A stretch of DNA of 64,000 bases, from positions 26,844,001 to 26,908,000 of the forward strand of contig CM060731.1 in assembly GCA_030704615.1 (NCBI GenBank), read 5' to 3'. Position 1 is the first letter of the stretch, and every line of letters begins with the position of its first letter. The notes under the pieces were generated by a model that did no database searches, had not been told where the DNA came from, and worked only from the letters and a program-made list of their open reading frames with translations. Positions 46,087 to 56,800 of this stretch are shown here, piece by piece. This DNA is from Takakia lepidozioides. Its lineage: Eukaryota > Streptophyta > Takakiopsida > Takakiales > Takakiaceae. The position numbers and the translations under genes were made by a program.

Positions 46087-46790
46087 ATTCTTACCATTCA
46101 GGCTGAAAAATGTCCCTACGAGTTCCAGAGGGTCATAGAAATGATTCTCACAAGCATGGACTTTGCTCAGTGCTACATAGATGACATCATCATCTTTAAT
46201 GCTATTGTGGAAAAGCATAAGAGATACTTTTCAAGAGATAATTGAGCGAGTTAGAGCTCACAGACTGAAATTACATCCAAGAAAGTACAAGTTTTTTCAC
46301 AATCAGATTGAATATTTGGGTCACATGATAAATCTTAGAGAATTGGGATGCATCAGACCAAGGTGAAGGCTATTGCACAAATCTTATGCTCCACGGATGT
46401 GAGTCGAGTTCGAGTTCGAGTTTTCATGGGGTTGACAAACTACCATCAGCGGTTTGTCAAGAAATTTAATGCTATTGCAAAGGCTTTAACCAAACTAACC
46501 AAAGTGGATCAGAAGCAGCAATAGGAAGATGAGTGAGAACGAGCATTTCAGGAGCTCAATACAAGGTTAACCTTGACGCACATCTTGAGATAACTTATCA
46601 GATGGCGTCATTTTCAGCTGCATATTATCAATTAGAACAAGTTGGGGCTTGGAGCAGTGCTCATACAAGTGGATGATGAAGGAAGAAACTTTGTAATGGT
46701 TTATGTTAACCACTCGAATAACATTGCAGATGTAACTACAGTTTATATGATGGAAAATATTAAATTGCAGTATGAGCCGTGACACAATTC
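46087..46790 (+). mobile_element. Ty3/gypsy reverse transcriptase and RNase H remnant
   Basis: The plus strand reads CPYEFQRVIEMILTSMDFAQ and CYIDDIIIFN, with the YxDD catalytic box at 46173-46184. In other frames it reads EIIERVRAHRLKLHPRKYKF, FHNQIEYLGHMI, VFMGLTNYHQRFVKKFNAIA and KALTKLTKVDQ, then GAVLIQVDDEGRNFVMVY at the start of RNase H. Several frameshifts are present. The order is that of gypsy pol. It could be a distant piece of the same family as the integrase at 1-1222. Confidence 0.8.
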
Positions 46791-46945
46791 AGATACTACA
46801 TAGATGACAATCTCTTTACCCTTGTCACGTATCACCTCCTCGGTATGCAGGAAACTCTCAGTCGTGCAGACTCAACTCGAGAGAGATGAGCCGCACGACT
46901 CAGGGTAAGATACTCCAGGTGTCAAGTTTAGATCTTGACACCTGA

Positions 46946-46976
46946 TTTAACACTTGAAATAATTTCAAGTGTTAAA
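46946..46976. repeat. Perfect 15-bp palindrome
   Basis: TTTAACACTTGAAAT and its exact reverse complement ATTTCAAGTGTTAAA are separated by a single A. This could form a strong hairpin or be a dyad recognition site. It lies between the gypsy remnant and the LTR-like repeats. Confidence 0.85.
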
Positions 46977-47042
46977 ATCAAATAACCAGATATATCCTAG
47001 TTAGTTTTACACTATAATAAATGTACTTGACAGGACATTTAG

Positions 47043-47436
47043 CATTTCAAACGATGAATCCTGAAAAGACACAACTCTTAGACAAAGTGTTGTGATTGGT
47101 TGTATTAATAGTCACGGGTGGTCACATGTCTTAAAAGTGACACACGCTCACTATTGTAACATCTTCTTCATTATCAAATTACGGTTCGCCAACAACTCTA
47201 TACATCTATTCAGAGCTTAAAATTATCTGAATATGCTTTAATAGCATTGTTGGACAAAAAATATGGCCTTCGTAATTTAGACTCTTGAAGGTTTTCATTC
47301 AGTTGAGAGAGGGTGTTGGAGTCAATTTTGATATTCAACATTTTAGATGGTGAATCCTCAAAAGACAACTCTTAGACAAAGAGTTGTGATTGGTTGTCTC
47401 AATAGTCATGATTGGTCACATGAGGACACGCTCATC
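47043..47436 (+). repeat. Pair of direct repeats, about 295 bp apart, LTR-like
   Basis: A segment of about 90 bases (GATGAATCCTGAAAAGACAC, AACTCTTAGACAAAGTGTTG, TGATTGGTTGT...GGTCACATG) at 47043-47128 recurs with about 85% match at 47337-47436. The second copy is preceded by TGTTGGAGTCAATTTTGATA, a TGTTGGA start as in copia LTRs. They may be two decayed LTRs or a tandem solo pair. Confidence 0.6.
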
Positions 47437-47853
47437 TTCTTCAGTATCAATTGCTAGTTTCTCTCTCAATAAATTTAACAAAAGATATTGAATGGCAATA
47501 GACAAAAGCGAGTCGACGTCCAACAGCATGCTGCTTGTAAACAAAGAAAGAAATGACGTCTCCAGGATGAGGAAGGACTTCAACAATTGATCTGCTTAAA
47601 GACACCGTCCCGTTCCCACTGGTACTCTGAGACGGAAGACAAGATTTCCACCTGCCAGTGCCTTATGCAAACCGTATAAAATATAACGCAAAGAAATTGA
47701 GGAGAGGTCACCTAAGCGCGGTGTTGAGGATATAGCGAAACCCTACAGTTGGGAATTCAGGAGTGGATTGTGCAGCAGGTTGGAATATCCAGTTAAAACC
47801 ATTACAAAAGGTCTATCAGATTGTTGGACAAATCTGTGGCTTTGCTTCAAGTA
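47437..47853 (+). promoter_or_regulatory. Upstream region of the CDCA7-like gene
   Basis: About 400 bases without a recognised coding segment separate the LTR-like repeats from the first ATG of the CDCA7-like gene. The promoter and 5' leader should lie here. No specific element could be assigned. Confidence 0.35.
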
Positions 47854-50800
47854 ATGATGGAGGAAGAGGATTCTGACAGTGGAAGTAGCTGGAGTTTGAA
47901 CTCGGATTTTGGAAGTAAAATGGACAGTGAAGGTTATAGCTCGGAAGGACATTTGGCTTGGCCTCGAGTCTCTGCTATAAGCAACAGGTGGGCTTCTCCA
48001 ATTGCACGTGTTCTTCCTGGTAAAAATGACATTAGAAGGGAAAGAAGAAGAGCTCTAGAAGGATAGCCAAGCCAGCAAAAGAGTGTCTAAGAGGGAAAAA
48101 GAGCCAGCAAGACGTGGCTCCAATCAATCCTTCAAGCTCTCGGAATCCTACAGGAAAGATTCCTGCCAAGACTCCGGAAGCACTTACTCATACTCGCTTC
48201 AGGTGCTCCAAACATATGGCGGCAAAACATTGTAGGCCGAAAAAAGACGAGCTGAAAGCCACCAGGAGTTAAAAAAATGCGACAGCCGAGTCGAAATTGC
48301 CTCCGAGATTAAAGGAACCTAAATCTAGGAGAGATGTCAGCCATGCTAACGTCTTATCTACAGATTCAGTACTCGGCAATTGGCAACCCGTATTTTCCGG
48401 TTGTACTGGAGGAAGCGTCTCAAAATGCCTGACACGATCACAAGTTCCTTTTGAACCAGGAGAGGAAGAAAATTGTTTCAAGGACTCCGAGGATGGAAAG
48501 AAAGGAAAATCTCACATCCGTAGTAGCAAGAGAAACGCAGATTTAAGTTCAGTCGATATAGATTCCGAGGTATCCGCTAAGCGAAGCAGAAAGTCTGGAG
48601 TCTGTGTTAGTGGTGGGAGAATCCATGAACCCGAGAAAACATGTCACCAGGTGACTCCCCCTTTCGTTCGTCGTAAGAATCAAATTCTCCTCTTTTGCTT
48701 AGGGGAAGGAATGAGTACAAAACTTCAGTGCCGTCAGCCACTGACAACTAGAGTTTAACTCATTTATGTCATCGCTTCAAAGAACTCGCTTCAGATGGAC
48801 CGTCTGCTTGAATATTATACTCAAACGAACTTCTGGCACAGACACTCCATTTGATCGTGAAACTGAAGTACTGGCTAGTAATGTGATCGCAGTGCCGACA
48901 GACAACATTGGAATATATGGTACCTTGTAGGAGCTTCGTGGGGAAGAAAGCTTGCATGCAGAAGTTCTGCCCCAAGTGCTTGTTGGACAGGTAAGGTTCT
49001 CTTTGCTCAAATTTGGGGCTGCATGTGAGTCTTCTGTTATGTGGTTTGTGACCGGTGTTGAGACTTCCTAGACGCGTGAGGGCATGAAATTGTATTGAAA
49101 TTTGAAAGCTGTTGTATAGTTAGTTGCCTTCAACACCATTGTTTGGGTTGGAAAAATTTGACTCTGTTGTCCCATATGTTTCCCTCAAGAGCGCCTGACC
49201 AAATTCTGTGAGGCATATGATGGCCATTCATTGTGTTTTATACCTGGTGTGAGGCCTTCAGACCATCCTGCGCCCTGATAATCAATTCTATGGGGATGCA
49301 ATCAGATGCAGAAAGCTTCCAGAGCTTTTCAAGTTCAACCACTCACTAGTCCAAGTTAGCTACATGAATAATTGTAGATCTTAGAATAACTATTTACAAG
49401 GCTACCCATGGGCAAATGGGAATCTACCTCCTACAGATGCACTTTCTGTGAGGCTCCAGCCACCGGAGTGGGAGGGCAGATGAAGCTCAGCCATGGGACT
49501 AAGGGATGACCCTTGTGAATGGAAGGTATGGAGAAAATGTGGAAGCTTCTGCTAAATCAGAAACCTGGAGCTGCCCACACTGAAAAAGAATCTGTAACTG
49601 CTCCATTTGCATGTGAGTCTCTCTCTTTCGGATAAAGTATGTTGTACTCTATATTTCAATGCCTATGAGTACTTCTCGTCTTTATCTGACCGGTGGAAAA
49701 GGTAAAGTATTGTCAGCCATCCATATCATGAAACCATTAGTAAGCTCTAGCTCCCTGCATACTTTTTGACAGGTTCAGGGTGTACAAATGGTTCCACACA
49801 CGAGTTTTTTTTATAGCTTTTGCTTTGATGAAATGCAGAAAGAAGAAGGGGCTGACTTCTGCAGGAATTTTGACACCCATTGCCAAGACTACTGGCTCTG
49901 GATCTGTCATGGAGCCTCTTCAGCAACATCCGGATTTTGTTCAGGTTCTTATAATCCCTACATCTGCTCACCTGGCACCAAATCTGGATGTTCAACAGTC
50001 CCTTCGGCTCCAAGAAGGTTTTTGCCATGGCTTTGATGTGCACACCATAAGACAGCGTGTTACATTTCTGCACCTCAACCAATCCTCTGCCATGCACGCA
50101 ATGTCATGAATAATTATGCTTTACTGTCCAAAGACTGTTGAGAAGCAGTAGTATGTTATGACACTGCAAAACCAACTTGCACACTACAGAAAGTTAGATC
50201 CAGTTAGATCTTAGTTCATGCCCAGTGTAGGCCCAAGTATGACAGACTGCTAAACGTCATCATTGACCTCTATTTGTACCAAGGCATTCTTCTTGGCATA
50301 TGTCCAACACCTGGTCAACATAAGAGGTCACAGGAACTGTCTTCACTGAGGAAGGAATTTCTTACAGTATAGAGAAGGAAATAAGCTGAAGTCCTGAATT
50401 TAAGACCTTCTGATGGGGATCAAATTTGCTTGAAAGCATTAATTTGCTGCTACTTTGAGCACATGTTATTTATTCTGCAGAAGACTTTGAGTGTTTCAAT
50501 CCCCCCTCAGGAAGACACCAAAGGGAAGACAATTTTGGAGGGATGCAAAAGCACTGGGAAGCCAGTCAGAGCAAGGATCGCTAGAAAAGAATTAGCTTTG
50601 GATGTTGACACCACTGAAGCACAGATAACATCAACTGAAATGGAAGGAGCAAGTGGGAAGGAAACTACAGTGGATGGCATTACTGCAATAGTTGCCCCGG
50701 TTTCTGAAGGAATTTCGGCTGAAATAGACCAACCAAGAGAGAACCCCAAGGTCAGGAGAAAGTGCAGGAGAGTGCAATGGGTTCCTACAAGAAATTTGGA

Positions 50801-53800
50801 CAAAGAAATTGTCATTCCAGTGTCTCGGACACGCATGTATCAGGTACATAGTACTGACACCAGCCATTTCATTGCAACTATTCCATTATAGTATACATGT
50901 GACATAACCATTCATGCTTTATAATATCAACAAGATTGACAACTAATTGTCAGTATATTGTCTATATTTTCAGTTTGACATATAGATAAGAATGAGATAT
51001 ATTGAATGGGGAATGCAGTTCTCAAAGGGTGGTGGTCCCAAGGACATTGAAGACAAAGAAATCGTGCTTCCTGAAGGCAAGTTACTGACGTCTGTGGCGG
51101 GCATTGCGCTTCCTGCAAATGCCATTGGGCTGGCCCTGCAACTCCTGGAATTTTGTTGTGCATTTGGCAAGGTAAGCCTCAGAGAATGAAGCAGTTCTGT
51201 GCAAGGTGGCTAAAATTTTGGGTCCAGTACCATAGCAAGCTGCAGAGGAGATAGAAGACAGAAAGAAAGAAATTGGCATCCACAAGAGGCCCAAGGTCCC
51301 ATGCAGAAGGAGAGAGAATCCACTCATAAGACATTGTTTGCAGAGGGAGATTAATTTCAGTCCCTTTCAGCTTATACTATTGCATGGCATTCTTGACTAG
51401 GCACGATCGTGCAGAGTCCCAGGCACTTCCTTCCTTAGGACCTCACAAAAATCCAGCAACACTTATCTGCGTCTCTGCTATTTCTCTCTGTGCATTCTGC
51501 TCTAATGTGTTACTCTACTGTGCCAAATGGGCCCTTTGGGCCTGAGGCACTCATCTTTGGGTGTCTTCTCACGTGGTTTTCTTGTTCTATGGGCCCTGTG
51601 GAGGCTATGATTGGTCTTTTTCTTCTTATCGCTACTGGTTAGAGCCTGCCCCCGATGGTAGTGCCTATTCTGCCTCCTCCCTTCCTCTCCTCTGTCTCCT
51701 CCCCCACTCCATACAAACTGGGCGCTGCCCTTCTATGGCTAGAATATGAAAATTGGCAAATATTCATAACTGGTAGAAAATTTGCAAGATGTCATACTAG
51801 TTGACCAGGCTATGGCAAACAGAGTCTAATGAGTAAATCTATCGCTCTTTTGTTTCCTGAACAATTACTGCATTTGGAATTTACAGCCCCTTGGCATCAA
51901 GAAAGGTGAAGCAGAAAAGGCTCTGCGGGAGATTGCCAAGGGTTCTACTGTAAAGCGGGGATCACAGTCCCAGCTTGTACAACTTCACGTCCAGATGTTG
52001 TCTCTAATACTGGATGAAACCGAGGAGCCGTCTGTACCTGTAAACCAGTAACATTGAGATGCCTGTGTTCTCAGTTTGTAATAGAGAAACTTAGGATGGC
52101 TGCTTGTCGAAAAGCTAGAATGTTCTCTCGATTGGTGACCCATTTGGGTTGCCAGTTATCATGGGCCTTACCCTGGTATGCCAACATTGTTCGTAAGTTT
52201 TTCCTTCTCTGACAGATGGGCTATACAAATGCCTATAGAGATGAATCCCCTCCTGCATGTTTCATCTCCAGAGAGCACAGGTTATCTTAGACATCGTGCA
52301 ACTCCCTTGTCTACACCAGATGGTCTAGGTTGGAGAAACCTGGAGAATACTACCTGTCGATGTCTGGGTTGGTGGGGGATAAGAACCAGCTCAACTCGAT
52401 TTGTCATACTTTAATGATTACAGGAATTTTGTGCCATAATCATGCTGGCAGGTACAGTATCAGGTACACTGCAACGAGCAAGAGCTCATGGCTGGAAGCC
52501 CTCAAGAAACATCTCCACAATAAACTTATCTTGTTTTCAACAGAAAAAAAGATGAAATCCGTAGACTGTCAAGCTCATACCAGTGGTCATCCGTCCCCAC
52601 TATCAATGGGGTCCACATCTTCTTCATGCTGTCCTCTGGCCCCAGAAGGGACAGAACATTTTGCAGATGCTTTGGAGCGTGGAGTGGATGGTTATGGGAG
52701 TCTCCAGATCCACGAGAAGTTGCAACTTCTCATGATCCTTTGTGATGATATACTGGCTACAACGTATGATCCATCTCTCTTTCATGTGCTGACGCAGACA
52801 AGGCCTTCGAAGATGTAAAGCTGGACTGTGCTTCGTTCCTTGCCAAAGGTCAGGTGGTACTATTGGGGGACTTCAATGCCCGGGTGGGCAAAGGGATCCA
52901 TCAGGACGATATCATTGGACCTTTTGGTGAGGACGAGCTGAATTCTAATGGCAGACGGTTAATTAACTGTCTAGAAGAGCTTCAGCTTTTGACCTTGAAT
53001 AACAGGACAAGAGGTGACCAAGTGCAGTGGACTCGTGAGAAACCCCAAACTGGGGAACGTTCCATTGTGGACTATATCATAATGGACAAAATTTTGTTCC
53101 CCCAGTGTGCCAATGTGTTGATCGACAGAACTGATATTGGTACCTCTGACCACTTCCTGGTTTGGACTGAGATCAAAAGGTGTTTTCCCACCACCAAGCG
53201 ATCTGTGAAACGTTCGATTCGGAAGTGGCGCATAGAAAAATTCCACAATGAGGAGGTCAAGACTGAGTACGTCCAGGCCTTGCAAGAGGCTCTCCCTCAT
53301 TTTGTTCAATCGCTCCAAGAACTTCAGTCACGCTCTGTTAACGCAAGAAATGAAGTCGAAAGAGCAGTGGACTCTTGGGAGAGTTTCGTTTCCTCCGTGG
53401 CTGACAAGATCATTGGGAGGAAACTAATTGTCTGCGGTAGAGCAGTTAATTGGTGGACTAATGAGATTAAACTCAAGATAGCTGAGAGACGAGCCCTCTC
53501 TAAAGAGTGCTGCAATTTGGAAACTAACAGAGAATTGTGGGCGAGGTACTACCAGCTCCGTAAAGATATCAATCAGCTTGTTAGGTCTCAGAAGAAATTA
53601 TACTGGGACAAGTTATACAGTGGAATAAACTCAAACCACCATGATGGTAATGACAAGAAATTCTGGTTGGCCCTTCAACGTTTGTACAAGCCGAAAAACG
53701 GTCAGCAAGTACAAGCACTGAAGACTACTAAAGGTGCAGTGGTGACTTCATCAGTTGAGATTGTCAAAACCTTTGAAACTCACTACAGTATCCTTGGCAG

Positions 53801-56800
53801 AACTTCTAGGTCTAACAGTGAGGGGTCTTCTGCTGAATGGAGGGACACAGTTGGAAAAACTGTTCCTATGATTCAAAACAGCCCTGATGAACTGGAGTAT
53901 ATTTCAATGGCTTATAATGCTCCCATTAGTTCTTCTGAGATTGTGGAAGCAATTGAACATTTAAATGGATATAAAGCTGGTGGACCTGATGGTATTGTCA
54001 ACGAGCTTATCAAGCACGGTGGCGATCCCATGATAGAGGCCCTAGTTCTCCTCTTTAACCTTATCTGGAAGACTGAAATGATCCCCTTTCGCTGGCGACA
54101 GGGGGTCATTGTTAATCTATACAAGAAGGGTGACAGAGAAGAACCGGGGAACTACCGTGGCATCACGCTCCTCAATGCTGTTGGCAAGACATTCTGCAGA
54201 GTTATAAGTACTCGTCTCGAGGTTGATCTGGAGTCTAGAGGTTGTTTCCACGAAGGCCAAGCTGGCTTTCGGCGAAACAGGGGCTGTGTGGATCATATCT
54301 TCACTCTAAGCCAGATTATCCAGGGAAGGAAAAGAAGGGAAACCCACTTATGTCTTTTTCCTGGATGTCAAAAAGGCTTATGACACAGTGTGGAGAGATG
54401 ACCTATGGTTCCGCCTCTGGTCTTGTGGGATCAAGGGAAAGATGTGGAGAGTTGTCCACAACTTGTATGCTCACACCAAAAGCTGTGTCACTGTTAACGG
54501 ACAGAAGTCCAACTTCTTTGACATAGACCAAGGTGTAGCTCAAGGATGTACTCTCTCCCCTCTGCTCTTCAATGTTTTCATCAATCAACTCCTAGAGGAT
54601 GTGGAAAGTGAGGGATTTGGGTTAAGGGTGGGTGATACCACCATACCAGCCCTTATGTTTGCGGATGACTTTGCAGGCATAGGGGAGACTCCAACCAATC
54701 TCCAGGAGTTGATTGATTGCGCGAAGAGATACTTTGATCTTTGGGGGCTAGAGGCTAATGTCAGCAAATGTGCAGTGGTAGCATTCAACGACAGAGGAGA
54801 GGGAGGAAGTGATCTTAAGTGGCAGTGGGGTAGCCAAGAGATCCCGGTCCTCCCTTCCTACACTTACCTGGGCGTTGAGTTCTCCTCCAATTGTAATTGG
54901 GATGCACATATCCGGAAAGTTGTTCAAACTGGCAAGGGCAAAGCTCTGGGGCTCACTAAATTTTTCCACTGCAGAGGGGTCAACTCTGAGGTTAAGAAAA
55001 CCATGCTTTGTCGCGTTATTAGACCTGCCTTGGAGTACGGATCTGCTATATGGGTTGATAACTCCAACCAGGCTAAGTCTCTAGAATCCATTCAAGTGGG
55101 GGTGCTTAAGGAGTGTATGTCAGCATGCTCCGAAACAGCCAATGTGGCTGTTCGGGGTGAGTTTGGCGTTCCGTCCTTAAGCTCCGACGAGATGATTTCA
55201 AGGTCAGATGGTGGGGTCAGCTGCAACATATGCCCAACACCAGATATCCTAAGTTAATCGACTCTATATCTTGGAAACAGGACCGCCCTGTCAAACAGGC
55301 TAAGTCCTGGCAGAAGAGAGTAGAAGAGATCCTCAAGGACCTGGACCTGGATCCGCAAGTCTTGACCCTGCTGGATAAATCTGACTTAGAGGCTGTAGTG
55401 TCCTCAGCCATGTCTGTTGCCATGAGATTGTCTGATGAAAATGAAGTTAGGCAGAAAACTTCCCTGAACTTGTTTCCAGTCTGTGACATGGGGGAGGACA
55501 TCTTGGATGACCTCAAGGGTCTACCCACTCTCGGCACTAGACTGAAATTTAAACTCAGGGCAGGAAGCCTACCTTTGAACAGCAAACAGAAGCAGAGAGG
55601 AAAGGGAGAGTGCAATTGCCCGTTGTGTGGGCAATCTGAAGACAGTATTCATTTTCTGATACACTGTCCGGGGTTCTCTCACCAAAGAGACGCTCTCTTC
55701 AAATCTATTAAGGGAATTGTGCCTGTACCCCTGTTTACCAACTTTGAAAGTCTCGAGGCTGAGCCAAAAGCCCAGGCCCTCCTGAGGCCTAGTTTTTGGG
55801 CTAATCACACACAGCAGATTGATGCTTGTGTGAAGGGATTTCTAGAGGATATCTGGAAAACCCGGATTAATTCTTTATATGGAGGTAAGTCGTACTACCA
55901 ACGTCAGCCCCTGACAGAGGTAGGTTCTGTCCCTTTTGTTCCCGCTCAAACTGGGCGCGGGGTCAATGGCCACAAGGCTACGGCAAACAACGTCTTATGA
56001 GTACAATCTCTTTCATGTGCTTGTTTAGAGGTGGTTCAATCAGGAGCTTGTCAAAGCAGAATATCAAAGGTAGACAGAGACTAAAGACACTCTCAGCAGG
56101 GATGTTCTATTGTCCAACCGCAAGATAGACTATTTTGTTTTTGTACGCACTCCTCAGGTATTCAAATGACGTGCTTATTTTGCAGGGTGGCAAGAGAGCA
56201 TATTGAGTTTGCTGTAGCCAAATTTGAGGGCAGTAAAAAGGACCACCGAGAAGAGGCATTGGCTGCCAAGAAAGAGGTACAGCAGCTGAGGTTCTGTTTT
56301 GTACTTATCAGTAAATTACAGGTACACCAATAAACCACCTTTAGAAGTATTGAGAAACTCCTTCCACTTTCTCACAACAAAATTTAGAGGTAATCTCTCT
56401 CTCCCTTTGGGCCTTCCATGGACGAACTAAATTTCGTCTTTCTGTAGTATCAACTCTCTCTTATAAAGCACCATTTCATTTCATTTCTCTCTCTCAACAA
56501 TGTCTTATGAATACATTCACTCTCTCTCTCCCTGACAAGAAGTACTACATGGGTCTGAGCCTACCTGCACGAGGCCTTCACCCTTAGACAATCGCTAGAA
56601 CATTAATTGTGGTTTCTGGATTTGTTCCTCTCTCATGTTTTCTTCCATTTTGTCCCATAAGCTCTATGAGCTTTCCGCGGACGTTATAAAGCACCATTTC
56701 ATTTCATTTCATTTATTTCTCTCTCCTCTCTTTCCAATATTTCTCTAGTAAGTTAATCTACTGAAATCTGTGCTTCTTTTACTTTGTGATTAAGAGGTTT

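Noticed and set aside
46087-46790. Endogenous virus
   Set aside because: The reverse transcriptase and RNase H text fits a Ty3/gypsy retrotransposon; no virus-specific gene was seen.
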